Positions 1 to 9,195 of a stretch of 27,214 nt of DNA are shown piece by piece; the first letter of the stretch is position 1; each line of letters starts with the position of its first letter. Origin of the DNA: CAYJPV01 sp964396055 (lineage in GTDB: Bacteria; Acidobacteriota; Vicinamibacteria; Vicinamibacterales; JAKQTR01); NCBI GenBank assembly GCA_964396055.1, contig CAYNDV010000055.1, positions 1-27,214 on the forward strand, written 5' to 3'. Made by a program: the position numbers and the translations under genes. The notes beneath the pieces are model-generated. The model had not been told where the DNA came from. It was given only the letters and a program-made list of their open reading frames with translations, and did no database searches.

Positions 1-10
1 TTGAGGCGTC

Positions 11-90
11 TCTTGCTTCTTGCTTCTTGCTTCTTGCTTCTTGCTTCTTGCTTCTGTCTTCTGCCTTCTGCCTTCTGTCTTCTGCCTTCC
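11..90. repeat. Heptamer tandem array after the ferritin stop codon
   Basis: About eleven head-to-tail heptamers. On the minus strand, which is the sense strand of the ferritin gene, they read AGAAGCA several times and then drift to AGAAGAC and AGAAGGC. The array begins one base after the ferritin stop codon and runs to nearly the window edge. Short ORFs reading through it (Leu/Ser/Cys-rich) are artefacts of the repeat. Confidence 0.9.
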
Positions 91-91
91 C

Positions 92-613
92 CTACGCCCC
101 AGCCGGCGGCTCGGCCGGCATGCCCGGCACCTTGCCGCTGCCGAGTTCCTGGTCGATCATCAGCATGCCGATGCCGGTATTGCCGGCCAGCTTGATCCGG
201 CCCAGAACGGCGCGGGCTGCGGCCTCTTCTTCCATCTGCTCGGTCACGAACCACTGGAGCATCACGACCGCGGGACGGTCCTTGGCCTTCTCGGCCATGG
301 CGTACAGGTTGTTGATCGATGCCGTCACGTCCTGCTCGTTGCGGAGCACGTGGGCGCAGAGCGCCTCCGGGCTCTTCCAGGCCGATGGCGGCGCCGGCAC
401 CGCCGGCAGGGCGACTTTCTGATCGCGTTCGGTCAGGTGGTCGATGATCCGCTGGGCATGGGTGAGTTCGTCACCCGACTGCTTCTTCATCCATGACGCG
501 AACCCGGGCAGGTCGTTGGCGGCCAGCCAGACCGACATCGCCAGGTACTCGTGGGCTGCGCGGAACTCGAGCTTGAGGTGCTCGTTGAGGCCTTTTAACA
601 GTGCTGGGTTCAT
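92..613 (-). CDS. ftnA: Ferritin (non-haem iron storage protein)
   Basis: This 173-residue protein is a bacterial ferritin, which oxidises Fe(II) and stores it as a ferric mineral in a cytoplasmic 24-subunit shell. The ferroxidase ligands line up with E. coli FtnA at an offset of one: Glu16 (LKLEFRAAHEY), Glu49 and His52 (GDELTHAQRI), Glu93 (RNEQDV), and Glu125, Gln126 and Glu129 (VTEQMEEEAA). Length and helix layout fit the family. The ATG at 613 is chosen because GGGAGAAA precedes it at normal spacing and the upstream extension of the frame is low-complexity Pro/Arg/Gly with no homology signal. The C-terminal tail after residue 155 (Gly/Pro-rich) is slightly longer than usual. It is divergent from the gene at 787 and shows no operon partner. 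The family assignment is secure; the ftnA symbol assumes the non-haem class, supported by the absence of a bacterioferritin-like haem Met52 context. Confidence 0.93.
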   Translation of the reverse strand: MNPALLKGLNEHLKLEFRAAHEYLAMSVWLAANDLPGFASWMKKQSGDELTHAQRIIDHLTERDQKVALPAVPAPPSAWKSPEALCAHVLRNEQDVTASINNLYAMAEKAKDRPAVVMLQWFVTEQMEEEAAARAVLGRIKLAGNTGIGMLMIDQELGSGKVPGMPAEPPAGA

Positions 614-745
614 GCGTCCATTTTCTCCCGGCTGGGCCGTCCCGGCAAACAGGTTCTCATGCGCCGGGCCTGTCTTCTGGGACGCCGGCGGGAACGGCCC
701 GGATCCGCCGCGATGAGCCGCCTGGCCCGCCATCCCCGTCACAGC

Positions 746-774
746 TTGACGCGTGTGGGAGACCACCCCATACT
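746..774 (+). promoter_or_regulatory. Sigma70-type promoter for the gene at 787
   Basis: TTGACG (746-751), a 17-bp spacer and CATACT (769-774) match the -35/-10 consensus at five and four of six positions. Transcription would start near 781, giving a leader of only a few bases before the ATG at 787. Confidence 0.5.
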
Positions 775-786
775 TGGCCGCATTCC

Positions 787-2484
787 ATGGCACCTTCCGC
801 CCGACCCACCCGATCCGCCGCGGCGCCCGCCACGGCGGCCTTGCGACTGGCCGCCTGCCTCGGGCAGTATGGCGGCGAAGCGGCGGCCACGAAACTCGCG
901 CTGCTGCACGTCCTCGAAGGCGCCCCGCTGCGATCGGCGGCCGGGGTGGCCCGGCTGCACGAGGCGCTCTGTTTCCTGTACGCCTATCCCGACACGCCCG
1001 AGGTGTTCGCCACGGTGGAGCGGATGCTGCGCGCGTTCGAGAACCGGTCCGATCTCGTGCGCTACCGGCGGGCTCTGGAGAACTCCGGTATCGCCGGCAC
1101 GGACATCGTGTACCCCTTTGGCGCGTCCACGGCCCGCTGGCTGGCAGGCGCGTGGGGAAACCGGCTGACGGTGGCGTGGGAGGCGGAGCCGGCACCGGCC
1201 CTCGAGACGCGGCTGCCCCTGCTGACGTTGTGGGCTGAGCGCGCCGTCTTCGACGAGCCGCCCCTGGAAATGCGCGCGTGGATCGACGCGTTGCGGGGGA
1301 CCGATACCGACGCAGCCTTCCTCGTCCGGCGGAGCGCGGCGGTGACGGGCACTTCGCTGCTGGGCGATCAGCTGTACGACGAGCTTGGGCTGACGCTCCG
1401 GCTGGCCCCGGGGCCCGATACGCCGGCGAGGACCCGCGCCCGCCTGCAGGGTCACCCGCTCACGTGCCAGGAGCGGCCGCTGCGCACGGGACGACCCGAC
1501 CTGCGGCGCGTGGTACTCGAGCCCCCGGCCGCCGTGCGCGACGTGCCGCGCCGCGAGGCGGTCCGCCTCATCGACCTCGCCCGCGCCGCGATGGTCACCC
1601 GCAAGCGCGACCTGTACTCGTTCGCGGCCGCCGACCCCGCCGACGTCGCGTTGATCGACTGTGGCGACGGGCTCGAATTCGCCTGCTACGGGGTGAAGCC
1701 CGAGCAGCGGCTGCTGCTCGACGCCGTCTGCAGCTTCCTCATGCTGCGCAACGGCGTGCCTGTCGGCTATGCCCTGGCCAGCGCCCTGTGGCGCTCCTCC
1801 GAAATCGCGTACAACGTCTTCGACACGTATCGCGGCGGCGAGGCGGCCTGGATCTACGGCCGTCTGCTGGCCATCATGCGCGCCACATTCGGCGTGGACA
1901 CCTTCACGATCTATCCTTACCAGCTCGGCCACGACAACGAGGAAGGCCTCCAGTCGGGCGCCTGGTGGTTCTACTACAAGCTGGGGTTCCGTCCGAAGGA
2001 TCCGGACGTGCGCGCCCTCGCCGACCGTGAAGCGGCCCGGGTGGCCAGGCGGCGCGGGTACCGGACGAGCCTGGCCACCCTGAAACGCCTGGTCCGCGTG
2101 AATCTCTTCCTGCACCTCGGGCACGAGCGGTCGGATGTCATCGGCGCGATCCAGACGGACCGGGTCGCGCTGGCGGCGACGGCACTGGTGAGGGACCGGT
2201 TCGGTGCCGACCGCGAACGTGCGACGCGCGTGCTGGCCGACGAAGCCGCGGAACGGCTCGGCGCCGGGGCGTGGCGCCGCTGGAGCGCGGGCGAGCGCCT
2301 CGCCTGGGAGCGCTGGGCTCCCCTGCTGGCGCTCCTCGGCGAGGCTGCAGCCTGGCCCGACGACGAGCGCGCCGCCCTGGTGGAGACCGTCCGCGCCAAG
2401 GGCGGCGCCCGCGAACGCGATTTCGTCACCCGTTTCGACAGCCACCCGCGCCTGCCGTCTGCGGTGGCGCGCCTGGGCGGGTAA
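787..2484 (+). CDS. Uncharacterised 565-aa protein with a GNAT-like segment
   Basis: I do not recognise a named family. The first 250 residues are helix-rich and Arg/Ala-rich, without obvious motifs. Residues about 315-403 read like the second half of a GNAT acyltransferase fold: a strand (GVPVGYALAS), a conserved patch (NVFDTYRGGEAAW), a helix, then YPYQLGHDNEEGLQSGAWWF followed by YYKLGFRP. The last part resembles the C-terminal strand/helix seen in N-acetyltransferases. The C-terminal 160 residues are again helical. No signal peptide or membrane segment is seen, so it is probably cytoplasmic. The ATG at 787 is chosen because a promoter lies just upstream (746-774) and the 62 codons before it look non-coding. 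It converges with the gene ending at 2506, with 21 bp between the stops. A substrate cannot be inferred. Confidence 0.75.
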   Translation: MAPSARPTRSAAAPATAALRLAACLGQYGGEAAATKLALLHVLEGAPLRSAAGVARLHEALCFLYAYPDTPEVFATVERMLRAFENRSDLVRYRRALENSGIAGTDIVYPFGASTARWLAGAWGNRLTVAWEAEPAPALETRLPLLTLWAERAVFDEPPLEMRAWIDALRGTDTDAAFLVRRSAAVTGTSLLGDQLYDELGLTLRLAPGPDTPARTRARLQGHPLTCQERPLRTGRPDLRRVVLEPPAAVRDVPRREAVRLIDLARAAMVTRKRDLYSFAAADPADVALIDCGDGLEFACYGVKPEQRLLLDAVCSFLMLRNGVPVGYALASALWRSSEIAYNVFDTYRGGEAAWIYGRLLAIMRATFGVDTFTIYPYQLGHDNEEGLQSGAWWFYYKLGFRPKDPDVRALADREAARVARRRGYRTSLATLKRLVRVNLFLHLGHERSDVIGAIQTDRVALAATALVRDRFGADRERATRVLADEAAERLGAGAWRRWSAGERLAWERWAPLLALLGEAAAWPDDERAALVETVRAKGGARERDFVTRFDSHPRLPSAVARLGG

Positions 2485-2505
2485 CAACCAGCGGGCTGGC
2501 CGCCG

Positions 2506-4785
2506 TCAGCGGCGCTGCGGCCGCCTGTCACCCTCGCGGATCGTGATTCGCTTCGCCTTGAGGTTGTTGCCCTCGGCCAACTCCGCAACCGTGTCGCCGT
2601 CGTCTGCCACGACGAGGATGAAGTACGTGCCAGGCACCACTCCCGGGAGCGTCACGCTCGTCTCGCCCCGCGAGGACGCCGACCGTGCGAGCTGGGGCAC
2701 ATCGCGGCTGCCCAGCAGGAAATCGCCGCCGTCTTCGAGCGTCGTATCCGTCGACAGGTAGAACCGTGTGACGGAGGCGTCGGACGCCGACACCCCCTTG
2801 TTCTTCGTCGTGTCAACGATCACGATCTCGGCGCCCGCATCGGCCGCCGTCGGGGCACGGAGGGCGGACACGAACAGGTCGGGGCCGAGCTTGATCGGCC
2901 GGGTCCGCGTATTGTTGGTTTCGGATCGTTCGGCGGCGATCTCTCCGCTGTCGGCCCAGGCGGCCAGCCAGTACTCGCCGGGCAGGGTGCCGCCGGGGAT
3001 GGTCACAGATGTCTCCGCGGCACTGATGCCGCGTCCGGCGAGTGCACCGACGCTCCTCGTACCCACGAGGATGGCGCCTGGTGGCGGTGCGTCCGCGTCG
3101 GGCGCGCCAACTCCCTTCGGGACGAGGTAGAACGCCACGGTGGTCGCCGGCAGCGGATCCGGCCCGAGGTTGCGGACCTTCTCAGACACCGTGAACGTAT
3201 CCCCCGGCCCGGCGAATGCCGGGGCGACGAACGCCTGTTCGACCAGGTCACCGTTGGCGTAGGTGTAGGCATCGCCGAGCGTAACGGTCCCGCCGCCGGG
3301 AATGGTCACCGTGACCGCCACCGTGCCGCCGGCGTGCGGTGGCGCGATTGCCGCCAGGGTCGTCTCGTCGACCACCGTGACGTCCGTGGCGGGCACATCG
3401 CCGAAGTCGACGGTGGCTCCGGCCTCGAACCCCAGGCCCGTGAGCGTCACGGACGTCCCACCGGCGGGAGGGCCGACCGCCGGATGCACGGCGGTGAGGC
3501 CCAGCGTCGGCGCCACGATCCGCAAGTACGGCCGCTCGCCCACGACCGTATGGTCGGAGGAATAGACGGAGAACTCCACCGCGCCGTTGTTGCACCCGAC
3601 AGTCGGCGAGTAGATTGCCAGGCCGTGGTTCGGCAGCGTGCCGTCCTTCCAGTCGCGGTAGGTCTGCGTGATGTCGTATTCCTGCGCGCCCAGGTCGTTG
3701 GGCATCGAGATCGTCACGGGGCCGAATGCGGGCGTGCCGGACACGGCGGGCATGGCGTTGTGCGTGAGCGTGGTTTCCGACCAGTCGTCGAGCACGGGGT
3801 AGCCGTAGAAGTCGGCGGTGCAGTTCGAGGAACAGGCCCGCGCATCGGGGGTGTGCGTGAACCCGAGCAGGACCTGTTCCACGTCCGCGCCGTCGGGCAG
3901 CGTGTCCAGGTTGAAGCGGATGAAGCCCCGGACGTTGGCGGGGTTGCAGGTGCTCGTGGGCAGGCCGACCACGCGGTTGTAGGCCACGTAGTTGGTGCCA
4001 GGCGTGCTGCCGTGGGAGATCGTGTCCTTGCCGGCGGCTTCGGAGCCGTCATCGGTCCCGTCGTTCAAGCCGGGCAGCGGCCGGAACGTCAGGTCGCCGG
4101 TCCTCACGATCCGGAGGTAGGGCCGCTCTTCCGGCGTGGTCCGATCCGAGGAGAACGCGCGGAGGTCCACCGCCGCGTTGTTGCAGCCGACCTGCGGCGA
4201 GTAGATGGCGATTCCGTAGTTGTCGCGCGTCCCGCTCTGCCACTCCTTGTAGAGGTCCGTGATCTCGTACTCGATCTGCTGCTGGCCGAAGGGCGCCGTC
4301 TTCCAGAACGGGCCAGCGGCCGGAGTGGCCGAGATCGGTGGGGCGGTGTTGTGGGTGACGGTGTTCTCGGCCCAGGGCCCTTCGATGGGATAGAAGTAGA
4401 AGTCCGCCGTGCAGTTGCTGAAGCAGCCCGTGTGCGCGGGTTGGGTCACGCCGACGTAGGCGTGCGCCACCTCGCCGGCCGCCGGCAGGCCGGTGAGATC
4501 GAACTGAATGAACGCCATGCCGTCCGCCGGATTGCAGTTACTGCGGGGCATGCCCCAGATCATGTCCCACGATCCGTAGTTGGTGGTCGGCTGGCCGCGC
4601 TGGGTGATGGTGTCCTTGCCCGCGGCGGCGGAACCGTTATCGGTGCCGTCGTTCGGCCCCGGGGCCGGCTGCAGGATGACGTCGCTGGCCCCTCCGGGGC
4701 CGAGACGACGCGAGTGGCTGGCGTCGGCGGTGATGGATACCGCCAGCAGGATGCCCAGTACTGTGATGAAGGCTCGGCGAACCAT
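2506..4785 (-). CDS. Secreted multidomain protein: 2x DNRLRE, IPT/TIG, 2x CARDB
   Basis: This is a 759-residue secreted protein, probably an adhesin or carbohydrate/surface-binding protein. Order: signal peptide (1-23, cleavage near ADA-SHS); two DNRLRE-type modules of about 193 residues (34-226 and 231-424), each with the NYG/NYV strand, NPA, SNCTADFY, a TVTHN/TLTHN motif and a YSPxVGCNN motif; an IPT/TIG Ig-like module (428-510, VHPAVGPPAGGTSVTLTG); and two CARDB Ig-like modules (about 513-632 and 635-750), both with an E-x-N-N end motif (SETNNT, AEGNNL). The two DNRLRE modules are a clear internal duplication and each keeps four Cys at equivalent places (84/121/125/201 and 280/318/322/398), which suggests disulfides and an oxidising location. 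The ATG at 4785 has a strong GGGAGGT site. There is no LPxTG, PEP-CTERM or type IX sorting signal that I recognise, so how it is retained is unknown. Confidence 0.85.
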   Translation of the reverse strand: MVRRAFITVLGILLAVSITADASHSRRLGPGGASDVILQPAPGPNDGTDNGSAAAGKDTITQRGQPTTNYGSWDMIWGMPRSNCNPADGMAFIQFDLTGLPAAGEVAHAYVGVTQPAHTGCFSNCTADFYFYPIEGPWAENTVTHNTAPPISATPAAGPFWKTAPFGQQQIEYEITDLYKEWQSGTRDNYGIAIYSPQVGCNNAAVDLRAFSSDRTTPEERPYLRIVRTGDLTFRPLPGLNDGTDDGSEAAGKDTISHGSTPGTNYVAYNRVVGLPTSTCNPANVRGFIRFNLDTLPDGADVEQVLLGFTHTPDARACSSNCTADFYGYPVLDDWSETTLTHNAMPAVSGTPAFGPVTISMPNDLGAQEYDITQTYRDWKDGTLPNHGLAIYSPTVGCNNGAVEFSVYSSDHTVVGERPYLRIVAPTLGLTAVHPAVGPPAGGTSVTLTGLGFEAGATVDFGDVPATDVTVVDETTLAAIAPPHAGGTVAVTVTIPGGGTVTLGDAYTYANGDLVEQAFVAPAFAGPGDTFTVSEKVRNLGPDPLPATTVAFYLVPKGVGAPDADAPPPGAILVGTRSVGALAGRGISAAETSVTIPGGTLPGEYWLAAWADSGEIAAERSETNNTRTRPIKLGPDLFVSALRAPTAADAGAEIVIVDTTKNKGVSASDASVTRFYLSTDTTLEDGGDFLLGSRDVPQLARSASSRGETSVTLPGVVPGTYFILVVADDGDTVAELAEGNNLKAKRITIREGDRRPQRR

Positions 4786-4910
4786 GGACGACCTCCCGTG
4801 ACGTGGCTGGGGGCAGTCCGACGGGGTGTTCCCGCCACCAGGGCGGGACCAGGCACGACTGAGGGGGCTGGCGCCGGGACGGTGTGTGGTGTAAACGATG
4901 TGGCTGAGAC

Positions 4911-4939
4911 ACAATGCACCCGGAGCGCCGAGGCGTCAA
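4911..4939 (-). promoter_or_regulatory. Possible promoter for the DNRLRE/CARDB gene
   Basis: On the minus strand TTGACG (4939-4934), a 17-bp spacer and CATTGT (4916-4911) resemble a sigma70 promoter, although the -10 is weak. It would give a leader of roughly 120 nt. Confidence 0.3.
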
Positions 4940-4983
4940 GAGGGCGGAGGGGACTCCAGCACGAGAATCGGGCGAGAACAGGA

Positions 4984-5012
4984 TTGGCTGCGGGCCCCTC
5001 ACGGTGTATATC
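4984..5012 (+). promoter_or_regulatory. Possible promoter for the hybrid histidine kinase
   Basis: TTGGCT (4984-4989), an exact 17-bp spacer and TATATC (5007-5012) give four of six matches in each box. The start would be near 5019, leaving a leader of about 37 nt before the ATG at 5056. No clear Shine-Dalgarno sequence precedes that ATG. Confidence 0.42.
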
Positions 5013-5055
5013 TTCTTGTCCTTCGTCGTGAACTCTTCCTGGCCCGGCCAGACCG

Positions 5056-6651
<1,596 letters not shown>

Positions 6652-6675
6652 CACCCCCGGGCCTGCCGGGACGGC

Positions 6676-6707
6676 GGTCCGGCCCGCCCGCCGGGGCCGG
6701 CCGGACC
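6676..6707 (+). terminator. GC-rich hairpin downstream of the histidine kinase
   Basis: A perfect 9-bp stem (GGTCCGGCC with GGCCGGACC) encloses a 14-nt GC-rich loop, 25 nt after the kinase stop codon. No U-tract follows, so it may only assist Rho-dependent termination or separate the two genes. Confidence 0.35.
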
Positions 6708-6710
6708 CCA

Positions 6711-6719
6711 TGATAGACT
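6711..6719 (+). promoter_or_regulatory. Possible extended -10 for the AOR-family gene
   Basis: TGATAGACT resembles an extended -10 (TGn followed by TAGACT). No convincing -35 is seen. It would give a leader of about 90 nt before the ATG at 6814. Confidence 0.25.
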
Positions 6720-6813
6720 GTCCGGTACCTCGCCGGTGCCCGTCGCCGACGGGGCTTTTGCTGCCCTTTCGTTCCGCGCTGCGTCCCCGCCTGCGGCAGC
6801 CAAGGAGATGGCC

Positions 6814-9021
6814 ATGTCGGTCACCTACGACTACAAGGTCCGCACGAATTACGCTGAAGATGCCCCGGCCCTGAGGGCCGCCCACAAGGTGCTGGTGGAG
6901 GTGCCGTTCACGCCCAGCCTGCCCCTGCGCGGATATACGAAGCGCACGCTCTTCATCGATCTGGACACGATGAGCGTCAAAGAGAAGCCGATCACCGATG
7001 CGATGATCGACGTCTTCACCGGCGGCCGCGGGTTCGGGCTCTATTACCTGTGGCACGCCATCACGCCGCAGACGAAGTGGAACGATCCGGACAACGCGAT
7101 CATCATCAGCCCCGGCCCGGTGGCGGGCAACACGCAGTACGCGGGTTCGGGCAAGTCCATCGTGGTCACCCTGTCGCCGGAGACGGGCATCCCCATCGAC
7201 TGCAACGTGGGCGGCTACTTCGGGCCGCTCGTGAAGTTCTGCGGGTTCGATGCCGTCGAAATCCGCGGCAAGGCGGCCACCGACGTCGTCGTGGTGATCG
7301 ACGGCCCGCGGGGCACCATCACGATTGAGGAAGCGCCCGAAGAGACGCCCGACAGCCACATCGCCGCCGAAATCTTCACGCACATGTACGCGGAGGACGA
7401 GCGGGATCGCCAGAACGTGGCGGTGGTCTCGGCCGGCAAGGCCGCCGAGTCGGCGTACATCGGCTGCCTGAACTTCTCGTGGTTCGATCCCAAGCGGGGC
7501 GCGGCGCGCCTGAAGCAGGCGGGCCGCGGCGGCACGGGCACGGTGTTCCGCGACAAGAAGCTGAAGGCGCTGGTCGTGCGCGGTTTCCGGATGAAGGCGG
7601 ACATGAACCGGGCCGCGGACTTCCCCGTCACGGTGGAGGTCGGCAAGAAAATCAACAAGGAGATCCGGGACTACGACGACCAGCAGTGCCACATGCGCCG
7701 CCAGGGCACGGCGCACCTGGTCGAGGTCATGGACGCCTACGACCTGCTGCCGGTCCACAACTTCCAGTACGGCAAGCACCCGGACACCCACAAGATCGAC
7801 TCCCAGGTGTGGGACCGGCGCTTCACGCAGGCCATCCCGGATCACTGCTGGTACGGGTGCGGCATGGCGTGCTCGAAGGGCGCCGACGGCCATCACGTGA
7901 TGACAGGCCCCTACAAGGGCCACATCGTCACCGTGGACGGGCCCGAGTACGAGAATGCCGCGGGCCTCGGCTCGAACTGCGGCATCTTCGACGCCGACTG
8001 GCTGCTCGAGATCAACTTCTACTGCGATACCTACGGGATCGATACGATTTCGTGGGGCACCGTGTGTGCGTTTCTCATGGAGTGCTGGCAGCGTGGCATC
8101 CTGAACGCCGAGCGCACCGGCGGCCTCGACCTCACCTGGGGCAACGGCGCGTCGAGCACCGAGATGCTGCACCAGATGGCCCGAGGCAGCGGCTTCGGCG
8201 TGCTGGCCGGCAAGGGGGTCAGGTACCTCCAGGACCTGTTCATCAAGAACGGGTGGGGCGACACCCAGCTCATCCGCGACATCGGCATGCAGATCAAGGG
8301 CCTGGAGATTTCCCAGTACATGTCCAAGGAGTCGCTCGCGCAGCAGGGCGGGTACGCCCTCGCGAACAAGGGGCCCCAGCACGACGAGGCCTGGCTCATC
8401 TTCATGGACATGGTGAACAACCAGATCCCGACCTTCGAGGACAAGGCCGAGGCGCTGTACTACTTCCCGCTGTTCCGCACCTGGTTCAGCCTCCAGGGCC
8501 TGTGCAAGCTGCCCTGGAACGACATCGAGCCGCCGGACAATGCCGAGAAGTACCCGGGGCCGGAGGCCGCGAAGGTGCCCGAGCACGTGGACAACTACCT
8601 GAAGCTGTACACGGGCATCACCGGCAAGCCCCTCGACCGCGAGAGCCTCATCGCCCAGTCGCGGGCCGTCTACAACTTCCAGCGGGTCTTCAACCTCCGT
8701 ATGGGCCAGGGCACGCGGCAGTTTGACATCCCGCCGTACCGCGCTGTCGGCCCGGTGACGAAGGAAGAATACGAGTCGCGCGCCGAACGTTACGACAAGC
8801 AGCTCAAGGACATCGTCGGCGTCGACCCGGCGGGCAAGAGCACTGAAGAGAAGATGGCCCTGCACCGCCAGTGGCGGATGGACCGCTACAACAAGATGGT
8901 GGACGTCGTGTACAAGCGCCGCGGCTGGACGCCCGACGGCGTGCCGACCATCGACACGCTCAAGCTGCTCAAGATCGACTTCCCGGATCTCGTGGAACTG
9001 GTGAAGCCGCATCAGGGCTAG
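6814..9021 (+). CDS. Aldehyde:ferredoxin oxidoreductase (AOR) family protein
   Basis: This 735-residue protein belongs to the tungsten- or molybdenum-bispterin AOR family, which oxidises aldehydes or, in the BamB branch, carries the active-site subunit of class II benzoyl-CoA reductase. Family marks are the N-terminal pterin-binding beta region (TLFIDLDT, FTGGRGFGLYYL, NAIIISPGPVAG, then IDCNVGGYFGPLVK), the RGGTGTVFRDKKLKALVVRG segment, and the Fe4S4 Cys cluster at 345/349/353 with a distal fourth Cys at 563 (LQGLCKLPWND). The cluster motif reads C-x3-C-x3-C, one residue longer than the canonical C-x2-C-x3-C. At 735 aa it exceeds the usual 600-650. The ATG at 6814 lies six bases after AAGGAG; an ATG at 6808 is too close to that site. 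No ferredoxin or electron-transfer partner is adjacent; a ThiS/MoaD-like carrier is encoded about 1.7 kb away. The substrate is unknown. Confidence 0.87.
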   Translation: MSVTYDYKVRTNYAEDAPALRAAHKVLVEVPFTPSLPLRGYTKRTLFIDLDTMSVKEKPITDAMIDVFTGGRGFGLYYLWHAITPQTKWNDPDNAIIISPGPVAGNTQYAGSGKSIVVTLSPETGIPIDCNVGGYFGPLVKFCGFDAVEIRGKAATDVVVVIDGPRGTITIEEAPEETPDSHIAAEIFTHMYAEDERDRQNVAVVSAGKAAESAYIGCLNFSWFDPKRGAARLKQAGRGGTGTVFRDKKLKALVVRGFRMKADMNRAADFPVTVEVGKKINKEIRDYDDQQCHMRRQGTAHLVEVMDAYDLLPVHNFQYGKHPDTHKIDSQVWDRRFTQAIPDHCWYGCGMACSKGADGHHVMTGPYKGHIVTVDGPEYENAAGLGSNCGIFDADWLLEINFYCDTYGIDTISWGTVCAFLMECWQRGILNAERTGGLDLTWGNGASSTEMLHQMARGSGFGVLAGKGVRYLQDLFIKNGWGDTQLIRDIGMQIKGLEISQYMSKESLAQQGGYALANKGPQHDEAWLIFMDMVNNQIPTFEDKAEALYYFPLFRTWFSLQGLCKLPWNDIEPPDNAEKYPGPEAAKVPEHVDNYLKLYTGITGKPLDRESLIAQSRAVYNFQRVFNLRMGQGTRQFDIPPYRAVGPVTKEEYESRAERYDKQLKDIVGVDPAGKSTEEKMALHRQWRMDRYNKMVDVVYKRRGWTPDGVPTIDTLKLLKIDFPDLVELVKPHQG

Positions 9022-9070
9022 AGGCTAGAGGCTAGAGGCTAGAGGCTAGAGGCTAGAGGCTAGAGGCTAG
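9017..9070. repeat. Heptamer tandem array overlapping the AOR stop codon
   Basis: Nearly eight perfect copies of GGCTAGA (equivalently AGAGGCT). The AOR stop codon TAG is itself part of the first unit. The purine-rich strand is the sense strand of the gene. Confidence 0.92.
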
Positions 9071-9077
9071 TAAAGAC

Positions 9078-9116
9078 GACGGGCGCGGCGGAGTGGTGAC
9101 ACTCGCCGCGCCCGTC
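9078..9116. terminator. Bidirectional hairpin between convergent AOR and GH109 genes
   Basis: A 17-bp stem with one bulged G (outer arm GACGGGCGCGGCG pairing with CGCCGCGCCCGTC, inner arm GAGTG with CACTC) closes on a GTGA loop. It sits centrally between two convergent genes and between their two heptamer arrays, as expected of a shared terminator. There is no strong U-tract on either side; the minus-strand side has a short TTT. Confidence 0.65.
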
Positions 9117-9134
9117 TCATTGAAGCGTGCGTAT

Positions 9135-9186
9135 TCTTGCTTCTTGCTTCTTGCTTCTTGCTTCTTGCTTCTTGCTTCTTGCTTCT
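9135..9186. repeat. Heptamer tandem array after the GH109-type gene
   Basis: About 7.4 perfect copies of CTTCTTG on the plus strand, which is AGAAGCA on the sense strand of the gene ending at 9196. Nine bases separate the array from that stop codon. Confidence 0.92.
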
Positions 9187-9195
9187 GCCCTGAGC

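Noticed and set aside
11..90. CRISPR array or coding repeat for the TTGCTTC runs
   Set aside because: Units are 7 bp without spacers, and the Leu/Ser/Cys-rich ORFs across them are artefacts of the repeat period.
739..2487. 582-codon minus-strand frame opposite the GNAT-like gene
   Set aside because: The plus-strand frame has a promoter, a short leader and a fold-like segment; the minus frame is Arg/Gly/Ala-rich without motifs.
2485..2505. Strong terminator between the convergent genes at 2484 and 2506
   Set aside because: Only small 5-bp stems (such as CCAGC with GCTGG) fit in 21 bp and no U-tract follows, so it does not merit a feature.
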